A stretch of DNA of 64,000 nt from an uncultured Desulfovibrio sp. (GTDB lineage: Bacteria; Desulfobacterota; Desulfovibrionia; Desulfovibrionales; Desulfovibrionaceae): positions 1 through 64,000 of the forward strand of contig CAJXYU010000006.1 in the NCBI GenBank assembly GCA_913063155.1. The letters run 5' to 3'. Below, one piece after another: positions 8,038 through 16,883 of the stretch (the stretch's first letter is position 1; each line of letters starts with the position of its first letter). A program made the position numbers and the translations under genes. The notes below the pieces were generated by a model. It searched no databases and was not told where the DNA came from. It saw nothing but the letters and a program-made list of their open reading frames with translations.

Positions 8038-9009
8038 ATGAAACGACTCATTCTAGCGATTCTTTGCCTCGTGGTTTCGTTCGCCACAATTTCCGAAGCG
8101 GGTGATTACCCTGATCATCCCATCCAGATAGTGGTTCCGTATTCCGCTGGTGGGGGAACCGACCTCTCCGCCCGCGTCATGGCCAAAGTCATGCGGAAAT
8201 ATCTGGGCAAACCCTTGGTGGTGGTAGACCAGCCGGGCGGCAGCGGAGCCATAGGAACCAGTGGAGTAAGCCACGCCGCACCGGACGGCTACACCTTGGG
8301 CATGGGCGCTCAGGGCCCCCTCACCATGCTGCCCCACTACGGTGGAATCGACTACTCCAAGGACTCCTTTGATTACCTCGCTCTGATGGGACGAAACCTC
8401 ATCCTGGTGGCGGTCAACAAGGACGCCCCATTCCAGGACGGCAAAGCCATGATCGAATGGGCCAAGGCTCATCCCGGAAAATTGACTGTAGGCGTATCCG
8501 GCGCCGGCGGCGCACCCCGTATTGCGACAGAAGGATTCGCTTCGGAAGCGGGCATCACAGTCAAGTGCATGCCTTTCAACGGCAGCGCCCCCGCGATCAC
8601 CGCATGTGTGGGAGGGCACATCAAGGCGGTTGCGGCACACCCCGCCGAACTGGTCAACCAATCCAAAGCCGGAAATCTGAAGATCCTCATGGTCATGGAG
8701 CCCGAACGCATTTCCTTGTTCCCCAACGTGCCCACGACGAAAGAACTCGGGGTGGACTTCACCTGGGCCGCCTGGAAAGGCGTCATAGCCCCCAAGGGCC
8801 TGCCCGCCGACGTCAAGGCCAAGCTGGCCGATGCCCTGAATAAAACATTCAAGGACCCTGAATTCCTGAAGAAGATGGAGAACCTCGGTGAGTTCGTCGA
8901 CTACCGGAATGGTGAAGCTTTCAAAAAGCTCGTGGATAGGGATTCCGTTGTGGCCGAAAAGGTCATCCGTTCCCTGAACATGTACGGCATGAACGCCAAA
9001 AAGAAGTAA
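8038..9009 (+). CDS. TTT transporter periplasmic substrate-binding protein (TctC/Bug family)
   Basis: A 323-residue secreted protein with signal peptide MKRLILAILCLVVSFATISEA (cleavage near residue 21). The mature start YPDHPIQIVVPYSAGGGTD and QPGGSGAIGTS are family signatures for the loops that hold the carboxylate group of the ligand. It would capture an organic or sugar acid in the periplasm and hand it to TctAB. The downstream kinase and PdxA-type genes suggest a four-carbon sugar acid, such as a threonate or erythronate, as ligand. The GGAGGAG ribosome site is strong, and a 12-bp hairpin after the gene may protect this part of the mRNA, as expected for a binding protein needed in excess. 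Confidence 0.92.
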   Translation: MKRLILAILCLVVSFATISEAGDYPDHPIQIVVPYSAGGGTDLSARVMAKVMRKYLGKPLVVVDQPGGSGAIGTSGVSHAAPDGYTLGMGAQGPLTMLPHYGGIDYSKDSFDYLALMGRNLILVAVNKDAPFQDGKAMIEWAKAHPGKLTVGVSGAGGAPRIATEGFASEAGITVKCMPFNGSAPAITACVGGHIKAVAAHPAELVNQSKAGNLKILMVMEPERISLFPNVPTTKELGVDFTWAAWKGVIAPKGLPADVKAKLADALNKTFKDPEFLKKMENLGEFVDYRNGEAFKKLVDRDSVVAEKVIRSLNMYGMNAKKK

Positions 9010-9030
9010 ACCTCGCAAGAGCCGTCTGAT

Positions 9031-9066
9031 GCCCTCTTCCGGAGCAACGGCTGGCCGGAAGAGGGC
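9031..9066 (+). promoter_or_regulatory. intercistronic hairpin between TctC and TctA genes
   Basis: Perfect 12-bp stem GCCCTCTTCCGG / CCGGAAGAGGGC with a 12-base loop, followed only by AAAAC, so not a typical terminator. Likely an mRNA-stabilising or partial attenuation element giving more binding protein than permease. Confidence 0.7.
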
Positions 9067-9101
9067 AAAACAAAGCATTCGCACCTTTTCAAGGAATTAA
9101 T

Positions 9102-10601
9102 ATGGACTACATGCAAGCAATACTCCAGGTTCTGCAACCGGCAGCATTGTGGGCTGTCGGCGTGGGCACCTTCGGCGGCATACTCATCGGCGCCATGCCG
9201 GGACTGACCGCAACCATGGGAGTGGCTCTCCTGATTCCGCTTACCTTCGGCATGCCCTCGGTGGAAGGGCTGAATATGCTCATAGGCATTTTCATCGGAG
9301 GGATCTATGGGGGCTGCATCTCTTCCATCCTGGTCAAAACACCGGGCACCCCAGCTGCTGCCGCCACGGTATTGGACGGCTACCCTCTGGCCCAGAAAGG
9401 AGAAGCGGGCAAGGCCCTGGGAATGGCCACTATCGGCTCTTTCATAGGGGGTGTCATCAGCACCGTGATTTTGGCATGTCTTGCTCCGCAACTTGCCGGA
9501 ATCGCACTCAAATTCGGTCCCTCGGAATACTTTTCCATGGCTCTTTTCGGACTGACCATCATTGCCAGCCTTTCCGGCGACATAATCAAAGGCATCATTT
9601 CCGGCTTACTGGGCATGTTCCTGGCCTGCTTTGGAGCCGACCCCATCAGCGGTGCGCTTCGCTTCACCTTCGGACTTACAGGCTTTTCCTCTGGTTTTGC
9701 TTTCGTTCCCGCGCTGATAGGGCTTTTCGCCGTATCCGAAGTATTCGTCCAGTTGGAGAACATCTTGGATGATCGGATAAAAAAAATAAAAATTTCAGGT
9801 GTATGGCCGAGCAAAAAAGAATTCAAAAGCTGCATTCCCACCCTCCTGCGCGGCTCTCTGATCGGGACCTTTGTGGGCATCATCCCCGGAACAGGGTCGG
9901 GCACTGCGTCATGGATCAGCTACAACGAAGCCCGTCGGGCATCCAAAACCCCGGAAAAATTCGGAACCGGTTTCATCGAAGGCATCGCAGCCACGGAAAG
10001 CGCCAACAATGCGGTCTGCGGCGGTGCCCTTGTGCCCCTGCTGGCCCTCGGCATCCCCGGAGACGTGGTCACCGCCGTACTTATGGGCGGTCTGATGATT
10101 CAGGGGTTGGCACCCGGCCCCATGCTTTTTCAGGAGCACCCGGAAGTCATTGTAGGCATTTTCACGGGGTCATTTATCGCCAACATCTTCATGTTCGTCA
10201 TCGGCATGCTCGGGATCAAATATTTTTCCATGATCCTGAACATCCCCAAAAAGCTCCTTACGGTCGCAATCGTGGTCTTCTGTTTCATCGGATCATACTC
10301 CATCAACATGAATACGTTCGACCTTTACACCATGCTGGGCTTCGGTGTGCTGGGCTACTTCATGCAGAAGTTCAACTTCTCTCAAGCGGCATTATGCATT
10401 GCATTGATTCTCGGCCCTCTGGCCGAATCAAATTTGCGCTTGGGTCTTTTAGGCACAGACAACGACATCGTGGCCTTTTGCTCCAGTCCCATCACTGTGG
10501 GCTTCCTCTTCTTGTCCCTGCTTTCCCTTGTATGGCCGCTCGTCCGGGCTTTTCTGCAAAAGAGGAAAGCCGAAGCGAATACTGTTGAAAGCACTCTCTA
10601 G
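9102..10601 (+). CDS. TTT transporter large permease subunit (TctA family)
   Basis: A 499-residue inner-membrane protein of the usual TctA length with about 11-12 hydrophobic helices. The family signatures are present: IGAMPGLTATMGVALLIP near residues 28-45, KTPGTPAAAATVLDGYP near 75-91, and a second internal repeat with GIIPGTGSGTASWISY near 258-273 and LGIPGDVVTAVLMGG. These glycine/proline loops form the transport path. With TctB and TctC encoded upstream it makes a complete transporter. It is followed after 13 bp by the kinase gene, so uptake and first metabolic steps are co-transcribed. Confidence 0.93.
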   Translation: MDYMQAILQVLQPAALWAVGVGTFGGILIGAMPGLTATMGVALLIPLTFGMPSVEGLNMLIGIFIGGIYGGCISSILVKTPGTPAAAATVLDGYPLAQKGEAGKALGMATIGSFIGGVISTVILACLAPQLAGIALKFGPSEYFSMALFGLTIIASLSGDIIKGIISGLLGMFLACFGADPISGALRFTFGLTGFSSGFAFVPALIGLFAVSEVFVQLENILDDRIKKIKISGVWPSKKEFKSCIPTLLRGSLIGTFVGIIPGTGSGTASWISYNEARRASKTPEKFGTGFIEGIAATESANNAVCGGALVPLLALGIPGDVVTAVLMGGLMIQGLAPGPMLFQEHPEVIVGIFTGSFIANIFMFVIGMLGIKYFSMILNIPKKLLTVAIVVFCFIGSYSINMNTFDLYTMLGFGVLGYFMQKFNFSQAALCIALILGPLAESNLRLGLLGTDNDIVAFCSSPITVGFLFLSLLSLVWPLVRAFLQKRKAEANTVESTL

Positions 10602-10614
10602 CAAATAGCAAAAA

Positions 10615-11886
10615 ATGAATAATATCAGAGCCATAATAGCAGACGACCACACTGGCGCGGCGGATTCGGGTATCCATTTCGCAAAAGCCGGAAGACGAAC
10701 CTCGCTGCTTTTGGATCACTCGGAAATCAACGACAGGCTTCCAAGATTGAACGCAATCGCCTTGTCCACGGAATCGAGATTCATGACTCCGAAAGCTGCA
10801 GCCGCACAGGTCAGAGACACCATTGAACAATGTAAGGGCGCCGGCGTGAACCGCTTTTTCAAAAAGGTCGACTCCACAATGCGCGGCAATCCGGGAAGCG
10901 AGATTGCCGCCGCATTGGAGGCCACAGGATGTCGGTCAGCTCTTGTCTGCACGGCCATGCCTGAGACGGGAAGAACCTGTGTGGATGGTGTCATTCTGCT
11001 GGATGGCGTTCCTTTGCACACCACCCATTTTGGCCGCGACCCTTTTCATCCGTTGTCAACCTCAACCATTTCCCAATTGCTGGACAGTCAATGCAATCTT
11101 CCAACCGAGCGTCTCTCCTTAGACGACCTGCGCGGTCCAGCCGACAGGTTGGCCGCGCAGGTCCGTCGACTAATGGATCAAGGATGCAGGCTGCTGATCG
11201 CTGACGCTGTCGGCACTACCGACATGCGCATTCTCGGAGGCCTCCTGCACAATATGCCGGAAATCCTGCCTGTGGGCGCGGCAGGCCTTGCCAGAGCGCT
11301 CGCATGGGCAGGCCGCAACGGAAAGGAAGATACCGAACCTGTTCAGACAATGAACAGCGGTCCACGCAAAGGGAATATCCTGGCCATCATCGGAAGCCTG
11401 GCCGGTGTTTCACGGAATCAGGCAGACATAGCCTGCGCCGAAGGCAGGTTCAGGGTTCTGGACCTCGACCCGGATGCCGCCAGCACCTGTCTTAAAAGCG
11501 AATGCACAAGACTGGTGCGGACGGCAAAAAAAAACGTTCACAGTAATCTGCTGCTCAAAAGTAAAGAACTGCTGGGACAACAAAAAAAGACCGGCATTGA
11601 CGGGGAACGAGTGGCTGGAATTTTGGGACATGCCGCAAAGACCATTTTCCAAAGCACCCCTTACGACATCATCTTTTCCACTGGTGGCAACACTTCCATG
11701 GCCGTGGCGAAAGCCATGGACATCAAGTCCGTCTCCCTGATCGAGGAACTGATGCCGGGGGTCGTGCTTGGGTCATGCGAGGTACCACATTTCGGACAGC
11801 GCTGGTTCATTACCAAGGCAGGAGGCTTCGGCGGCAGCAGTCTTCTGGTGGATATAGCCGATCGTTTCGCCTGCACCTGTGAATAA
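10615..11886 (+). CDS. four-carbon acid sugar kinase family protein (DUF1537/OtnK-DtnK type)
   Basis: A 423-residue two-domain kinase. The N-terminal substrate domain starts IRAIIADDHTGAADSGIHFA, the family's ADDxTGAxD motif; the C-terminal nucleotide domain ends with FSTGGNTSMAVAKAM and TKAGGFGG. Characterised members phosphorylate D-threonate, L-threonate or D-erythronate at the 4-position, and are encoded with PdxA2-type dehydrogenases exactly as here. The expected product would be oxidised and decarboxylated by the next enzyme to dihydroxyacetone phosphate. The precise stereoisomer cannot be read from sequence. The gene lies 13 bp after TctA and 16 bp before the PdxA-like gene. The ribosome site is weak (AATAGCAAAAA), suggesting translational coupling. 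Confidence 0.88.
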   Translation: MNNIRAIIADDHTGAADSGIHFAKAGRRTSLLLDHSEINDRLPRLNAIALSTESRFMTPKAAAAQVRDTIEQCKGAGVNRFFKKVDSTMRGNPGSEIAAALEATGCRSALVCTAMPETGRTCVDGVILLDGVPLHTTHFGRDPFHPLSTSTISQLLDSQCNLPTERLSLDDLRGPADRLAAQVRRLMDQGCRLLIADAVGTTDMRILGGLLHNMPEILPVGAAGLARALAWAGRNGKEDTEPVQTMNSGPRKGNILAIIGSLAGVSRNQADIACAEGRFRVLDLDPDAASTCLKSECTRLVRTAKKNVHSNLLLKSKELLGQQKKTGIDGERVAGILGHAAKTIFQSTPYDIIFSTGGNTSMAVAKAMDIKSVSLIEELMPGVVLGSCEVPHFGQRWFITKAGGFGGSSLLVDIADRFACTCE

Positions 11887-11902
11887 TTAAGGATAATTAC
11901 TT

Positions 11903-12943
11903 ATGCAAAAGCGTCCCATACTCGGGATCACCATGGGTGACCCCGCCGGGATCGGCCCGGAGATCATTGTCAAAGCCCTGGCCGCCCCTGAAACATACAA
12001 ACTGTGCATTCCTCTTGTCGTGGCCGACGCCAAGGTCATGCATCATGCCATGAAAGAAATCGTCAAGGCTGATGCGGTAATGAACGTCGTCAATACTCCA
12101 ACGGAGGCGGTGGGCGAACTCGGAACCATTGATGTTCTTCCCTTGGAAGGCTTGGAACTGGACGACATTTCTCTCGGCAAGGTGGATGCCAAGTGCGGCG
12201 ATGCCGCATTTCGCTCCGTGGAGACCGTCATCCGGCTCGCCATGGCCGGGGAGATTGAAGGGACGGTTACGGCGCCTCTCAACAAGGAAGCCATGAACCT
12301 TGCAGGCCATCACTACGACGGTCATACGGAAATCTATGCGAAACTGACCGGCTCCAAACGCTATTCCATGATGTTGGCCGACGGTGCCTTGAGAGTTGCT
12401 CATGTGACCACCCACATGCCGCTGAACAAGGTCGGCGCCAGCCTGAGTCACGATCGCATTCTTGATGTCATCCGCCTTAGCAATGAAGCTCTGTTACGCC
12501 TCGGCATAAAGGCCCCACGCATAGGCGTGGCGGGACTCAACCCCCACGCCGGTGAAAACGGCTTGTTCGGCGATGAGGAACAACAGATCATCAAGCCCGC
12601 CGTCCTGCGGGCACAAGCCGAGGGAATCGACGCCAGCGGTCCGCACCCTCCGGACACGGTTTTCTGCAAAGCTTTGGGACGCGGCTACGACCTTGTCGTG
12701 GCCATGTATCATGACCAAGGTCACATTCCCTTGAAGCTGCTGAGTTTCCGATACGATGACACGAGCGGTCAGTGGGCTGGGATGACCGGAGTCAACGTAA
12801 CGTTGGGGCTCCCCATCATCAGGGCCTCCGTGGACCATGGCACCGCGTTCGAAAACGCCGGAAAAAACGTCGCCGGTCACATGAGCATGAAAAACGCAAT
12901 TGAATACGCGGCAATGCTGGCCTCCGGCAGTAGCGCCGATTAA
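11903..12943 (+). CDS. PdxA-family 4-phospho-sugar-acid dehydrogenase (PdxA2-like)
   Basis: A 346-residue protein. It starts ITMGDPAGIGPEIIVKAL, the classical PdxA opening, and keeps the three metal-binding histidine regions: DGHTEIYA (residues ~140), THMPLNKVG (~173) and MYHDQGHIPLKL (~268). Vitamin B6 PdxA oxidises 4-phosphohydroxythreonine; the PdxA2 branch acts on D-threonate or D-erythronate 4-phosphate, giving dihydroxyacetone phosphate and CO2. Coupling to a DUF1537 kinase in an operon strongly favours the catabolic role, using NAD in the cytoplasm. It could also be annotated pdxA by name, but no other B6 genes are present. Confidence 0.88.
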   Translation: MQKRPILGITMGDPAGIGPEIIVKALAAPETYKLCIPLVVADAKVMHHAMKEIVKADAVMNVVNTPTEAVGELGTIDVLPLEGLELDDISLGKVDAKCGDAAFRSVETVIRLAMAGEIEGTVTAPLNKEAMNLAGHHYDGHTEIYAKLTGSKRYSMMLADGALRVAHVTTHMPLNKVGASLSHDRILDVIRLSNEALLRLGIKAPRIGVAGLNPHAGENGLFGDEEQQIIKPAVLRAQAEGIDASGPHPPDTVFCKALGRGYDLVVAMYHDQGHIPLKLLSFRYDDTSGQWAGMTGVNVTLGLPIIRASVDHGTAFENAGKNVAGHMSMKNAIEYAAMLASGSSAD

Positions 12944-12980
12944 CCCTTGTCTCACACCCCGAAGAAAAAGGTGCATACCC

Positions 12981-14126
12981 ATGAAACAATTCAAATGCCT
13001 CTTGCCATCCGGCATCGAATTCGGCCCAGGAAAAATCAACAGCCTGCCTGAAATGCTTCCTGGCGGAACCACCCTGTTGCTTACCGACAAAGGTGTGGCG
13101 GCCAGCGGCATCGTCAGCCGGGTAAAGGAGCGATGCCAGGCCGGCTCCGAACAGGTTCACGAATTTATGGACGTTCCTCCCGAACCTTCCGAAGACCAAG
13201 TCGCCGAAGTGGTGGAAAAACTCTCCAACCTCAACGTGCGCGCCATCGTAGCCTTGGGCGGCGGGAGCGTCATGGACATGGCCAAACTGATTTCCATAAT
13301 GCTTGGCGATGGTCCGAACATCACCAACCTTTTCGACGGAAAGCTGCCCAGGAAACGCTCCCTGCAGCTGATCATGATTCCGACAACGGCTGGAACAGGG
13401 TCTGAAGCCACGCCCAATGCAATTATCTATCGTCCTTCCCTTCAACTCAAGGTAGGCATTGTCTGCGATGCCTTCATGCCGGACAGGGTCATCCTCGACC
13501 CGGAATTGATCACCGGGTTGCCTGCCCCCATCACCGCCGCCACCGGAATGGACGCACTCTGTCATGCTCTGGAGTGTTATATTTCCAACAAGGCAAATCT
13601 GCTCAGCGACATGCTGGCCATAGAAGCCATTCGATTGATCTTTAAGAGCCTGAAAAAAAGCTACGCTGACGGCAGCGACTTGGAAGCAAGGGCCGACATG
13701 CTTTTGGCATCCTTCTACGCCGGAATCTGCATTGCCGCCTCGGGCACCAACGGCGTGCATGCTTTGTCTTATCCTTTGGGTGGACGCTACCGCATCCCTC
13801 ACGGCATCTCCAACGCGATACTCCTGGCTCCGGTCTTCGCTTGCAACAAGGACGCCTGTGTGGACAAGCTGGCAGCCATCGCACATCTGTGCGGCAAGGA
13901 CATACACGGAAAAACCGAGGAACAGAAGGTGGATGCCTTTGTAGGCTTCCTCGAAGAGCTCAGCCGCGACGTCGGCATCCCAACACGCTTGAGCGAACTG
14001 GGGGTTCCATCAGACGACCTCGACGAAATTGTCGAGGCCGCCCTACAGGTGAAGCGCCTTTTGGACAACAATCCGAAGCCGCTGACCCGCGATGAAATTC
14101 ATTCTATTTATTCCAGCATCCTTTAA
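12981..14126 (+). CDS. iron-containing alcohol dehydrogenase family protein
   Basis: A 381-residue group III dehydrogenase. The ATG at 12981 was chosen because it starts MKQFKCLLPSGIEFGPGK after GAAGAAAAAGG; an earlier in-frame codon at 12900 lies inside the pdxA-like gene. It has the nucleotide motif ALGGGSVMDMAKL (about residues 91-103), PTTAGTGSEATPNA (~134) and metal ligands in the Asp/His region MDALCHALECY (~189-199) and in HALSYPLGGRYRIPHG (~257-272). Members reduce or oxidise aldehydes, hydroxyacids or phosphonate-type substrates with NAD(P). In this operon it could reduce the aldehyde released by the DapA-family enzyme encoded next, or oxidise a hydroxyacid before phosphorylation; the sequence alone cannot separate these. 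Confidence 0.88.
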   Translation: MKQFKCLLPSGIEFGPGKINSLPEMLPGGTTLLLTDKGVAASGIVSRVKERCQAGSEQVHEFMDVPPEPSEDQVAEVVEKLSNLNVRAIVALGGGSVMDMAKLISIMLGDGPNITNLFDGKLPRKRSLQLIMIPTTAGTGSEATPNAIIYRPSLQLKVGIVCDAFMPDRVILDPELITGLPAPITAATGMDALCHALECYISNKANLLSDMLAIEAIRLIFKSLKKSYADGSDLEARADMLLASFYAGICIAASGTNGVHALSYPLGGRYRIPHGISNAILLAPVFACNKDACVDKLAAIAHLCGKDIHGKTEEQKVDAFVGFLEELSRDVGIPTRLSELGVPSDDLDEIVEAALQVKRLLDNNPKPLTRDEIHSIYSSIL

Positions 14127-14144
14127 CCTGAACGGACTGTAACT

Positions 14145-15032
14145 ATGAAAGAAATTCTTCCCTTTGTAGCACTCGTCACCTGCTTTGACGACCAAGAGAC
14201 TATTGACTACGCAGCGGTGCGCAAACAGGTGCGCCGTCAGGTGACAGCGGGAAACAACATCTTGGCCTGCGGGACCAACGGGGATTTCACCAGTCTGACT
14301 TTCCCCGAAAAAGTGCGTCTTTGCGCAGAAGTTGTTGAGGAAGTGGCAGGCAAGGCCAAAGTGTTCGTCAACGCCGGAACCCCTTCCACTTATGAAACCA
14401 TCCTTCTGGCCAAAGAAGTCTCCACTCTCGGCGTGGATGGCATCGCGGTCATCACACCGTACTTCATCGGGTGCACCCAGGAGGGATTGTACGCCCATTA
14501 CACCCGAATTGCGGACAACGTGGACAAGCCCATCTACCTTTACGACATCCCGGCTCGAACCCAGAATCATATCGAACCTGAAACCGCTGCCCGACTTGCC
14601 GAGCACCCCAACATCCAGGGTATCAAGGACAGTGGAGGAGGAAAGGAATCCCTGGACGCCTACCTGGAAATAGCCCGAGATCGTGACGATTTCGACGTAT
14701 TCTCCGGTCCGGACTCCCTGATCCACTACGCCCTGTCCCAGGGAGCCGGCGGTTGCATCTCGGGACTGGGCAACGTCATGCCGGATACTCTCAACGCAAT
14801 CTGCCAATGCTATGAAAAAGGCGATACGGAAGGATCTCTCCGCCATCAGGAACTGTTCACTCAGTTGCGCGTGGATCTGTACGGGCTCGGTTTTGCTCCC
14901 GCCATGGTCAAACGTGCGCTCTATCTCCTGGACAGCAGTGTGGGGGCCAGCAGACAGCCTGCATTGATTCCCACGATGGAGCTTGACGAAAAGATCAAAA
15001 CCGTTCTGACCAAATTTGAAATCGAACTGTAG
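14145..15032 (+). CDS. dihydrodipicolinate synthase/N-acetylneuraminate lyase (DapA/NanA) family aldolase
   Basis: A 295-residue (beta/alpha)8 class I aldolase of normal length. The Schiff-base lysine is Lys161 in GIKDSGGG, the supporting tyrosine is Tyr133 in YLYDIPART, and the carboxylate-binding loop reads CGTNGDFTSLTF in place of the usual GTTGE. The family condenses or cleaves pyruvate-containing compounds, for example 2-keto-3-deoxy sugar acids. It starts 18 bp after the alcohol dehydrogenase gene, so a cleavage product may be passed to that enzyme. It is unlikely to be the lysine-biosynthetic DapA because of the catabolic operon and the presence of several paralogues in the window. Confidence 0.9.
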   Translation: MKEILPFVALVTCFDDQETIDYAAVRKQVRRQVTAGNNILACGTNGDFTSLTFPEKVRLCAEVVEEVAGKAKVFVNAGTPSTYETILLAKEVSTLGVDGIAVITPYFIGCTQEGLYAHYTRIADNVDKPIYLYDIPARTQNHIEPETAARLAEHPNIQGIKDSGGGKESLDAYLEIARDRDDFDVFSGPDSLIHYALSQGAGGCISGLGNVMPDTLNAICQCYEKGDTEGSLRHQELFTQLRVDLYGLGFAPAMVKRALYLLDSSVGASRQPALIPTMELDEKIKTVLTKFEIEL

Positions 15033-15130
15033 ATCTGTATGTAACGGCGGCCTGCAAACCAGGCTTCTGGAAAGAGGCCGCCGGAAAAAACACAATCAGA
15101 CCAGCGTACCATACGTTATAAGGACCGCAT

Positions 15131-16096
15131 ATGACGACCCTAGTCACCACCTCCCCGGCTTTCGGAACAATCGGCCGTGTCCCCGGAACCATTGCAGACC
15201 GGGGCTGGAACCTGATCAGATGCATCGACACCGACAAGCCGTACGGAGGTGTTCTGGAACATCTTGATGATATGGAAATCATGGTCGTTGGACTCATAGG
15301 AGCCGACGAGGAACTCATCAACAAAGCCCCACGCCTCAAAGCCATCCTCAAGCACGGTGTCGGAGTGGATAACATCGACATTGCCGCAGCTTCGGCCAAA
15401 GGCATTCCTGTCATAAACGCCCCGGGCACCAACGCCAACGCGGTGGCCGAACTGGCTATCGGCAGTATGTTCTCCTTAGCCAGACGCATCCCCATGGTTC
15501 ATAATGTAATCGTCGAGGGTGGATGGCAACGCCATGTGGGAACGGAAATAGAAGGTAAGACATTGGGAATCATAGGCTTAGGGGCCATCGGTAAAATACT
15601 GGCACGAAAAGCCAAGGTTCTGGGCATGCGGGTCATGGCGTCGGACCTGAAACCCGATATGGAGTTCGTGAGAGAACAGGGGATTGAATTACGCCCGCTC
15701 GAAAAGCTCCTTCCGGAATCCGACTACGTGTCCCTTCATGTTTTCGGGGGAAAGGGAAACAGTAAACTTATCGGAGCAAATCAGTTCGCCATGATGAAAT
15801 CATCTGCTTGCCTCCTCAATTTTGCCCGGGGTGAAATCGTGGATATGGACGCACTGGCCAAAGCCCTGGGAAAAGAGCAACTGATGGGAGCCGCCATCGA
15901 TGCCTATGAACAGGAGCCGCCAGACCGATCACACCCCATTTTCAAACATCCCCGGGTGATTTTTACGCCTCACTCCGGCGCCGATACATCCGAATCCGTA
16001 GAACGCATGGGGTTGATGAACGTGCAGGACATTGATGCAGTTCTGCGCGGCGACCGTTCGCCGCGGGTACTCAATCCCGAGATTTATTCTCAGTAG
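15131..16096 (+). CDS. D-2-hydroxyacid dehydrogenase (phosphoglycerate dehydrogenase-like)
   Basis: A 321-residue cytoplasmic NAD-dependent dehydrogenase with the substrate domain first (HGVGVDNIDIAAASAKGI) and the Rossmann motif GLGAIGK near residue 148. The catalytic arginine lies in FARGEIVD (near 232) and the histidine in TPHSGAD (near 280), with a Glu between them. The family interconverts 2-keto acids and D-2-hydroxyacids (glyoxylate, hydroxypyruvate, tartronate semialdehyde and similar). It is the last gene of the sigma-54 operon, 98 bp after the aldolase gene with its own AAGGA site, and a strong terminator follows. A likely job is reducing a 2-keto acid product or feeding a hydroxyacid into the pathway. 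Confidence 0.9.
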   Translation: MTTLVTTSPAFGTIGRVPGTIADRGWNLIRCIDTDKPYGGVLEHLDDMEIMVVGLIGADEELINKAPRLKAILKHGVGVDNIDIAAASAKGIPVINAPGTNANAVAELAIGSMFSLARRIPMVHNVIVEGGWQRHVGTEIEGKTLGIIGLGAIGKILARKAKVLGMRVMASDLKPDMEFVREQGIELRPLEKLLPESDYVSLHVFGGKGNSKLIGANQFAMMKSSACLLNFARGEIVDMDALAKALGKEQLMGAAIDAYEQEPPDRSHPIFKHPRVIFTPHSGADTSESVERMGLMNVQDIDAVLRGDRSPRVLNPEIYSQ

Positions 16097-16160
16097 CGGC
16101 GATGATACTGCACGAGTGCATATAAAGTCGAAATGCCATCGGACAGCCTCCCCGATGAAG

Positions 16161-16222
16161 TTGGCTCCTCCCCCTCTGGATAAATGAGCTTGTCCAGAGG
16201 GGGAGGAGCCAAAATTTTCTCC
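16161..16222 (+). terminator. strong rho-independent terminator of the sigma-54 operon
   Basis: A 20-bp perfect stem (16161-16180 with 16193-16212) with a 12-base loop, then AATTTTCT. It closes the operon 65 bp after the last stop codon. Confidence 0.88.
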
Positions 16223-16555
16223 CCACATCTCACAGCGGTAAGGCAATAAATGGCCCATGGGCTTAATAGCTGGCGCCTGAAACCATTTTGAGGCCGTACT
16301 TCAATACGGAGAGAAGACAGGAATGATTTTCTTATGACGAGAAAGATAACTCTCTTCCAGAAATAAGGCTTCACAGATGGATCAATGAAGGAGGCGGTTC
16401 AGGAAAATCGTACGGCGACAAGCCAAGACAAACTGAAAAAATGCCGCCTCCCAAGGACGTTCGCATTGTGTCTTCGGGCACAAATCCCAACGCACGCACC
16501 ACCTGTTTGCCGATCTTGAATTGGCGGCATTTCTAACCCTGGAGTGGGAGCGCGT

Positions 16556-16675
16556 TTAGCGAATAATCTTGCCCTTGGGTTGGATTTTCAGAATGATGTC
16601 GCCTGCCACAAAATCCTGCCGAACGTATTCAAAGCCTCGCAGGTCGAACGCGTGATAGATAAAGCTGATGAACAT
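16556..16675 (-). pseudogene. 5' remnant of an ISL3-type transposase gene
   Basis: On the minus strand an ATG after AAGGAACCGTC opens a 39-codon frame reading MFISFIYHAFDLRGFEYVRQ and on to ILKIQPKGKIIR, then a stop. This is how I recall ISL3-family transposases beginning, just before their zinc-binding CPxC motif, but the zinc motif and catalytic domain are missing. The following ~290 bases down to 16262 on this strand hold only short interrupted frames. No clear terminal inverted repeats were seen. The rest of the 790-bp gap between 16096 and 16884 shows the operon terminator and the IclR promoter and nothing else I can support. Confidence 0.5.
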
Positions 16676-16803
16676 GACGGTTCCTTCTTCTGGTGGTCAT
16701 TGCCGTGAACATCAGTTGGGCGTCATGTCCTTTCATTTTGGCAAAAGTACACTTTAACCGGACGAAGCGGATTAGAGCATACATTCTTCCGGCTCGGCCA
16801 GGG

Positions 16804-16832
16804 TTGACACGCGGTTTATCACACGTTAATAA
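16804..16832 (+). promoter_or_regulatory. sigma-70-type promoter of the IclR gene
   Basis: TTGACA (16804-16809), a 17-base spacer, then TAATAA (16827-16832), 52 bases before the ATG. The flank is AT-rich downstream of the -10. Confidence 0.6.
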
Positions 16833-16883
16833 GATACTGAAAAATAAAAACACAGTCCGACAATAGCGAACAAAGAAACAGAT

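Noticed and set aside
8053-9084. A 343-codon minus-strand open frame
   Set aside because: It is the antisense of the TctC binding-protein gene; its product is rich in Gly, His and Arg, typical of a shadow frame in GC-rich DNA.
11903-12943. Assignment as biosynthetic pdxA (vitamin B6)
   Set aside because: The gene is coupled with a DUF1537 kinase and a TTT transporter, which fits the catabolic PdxA2 branch better.
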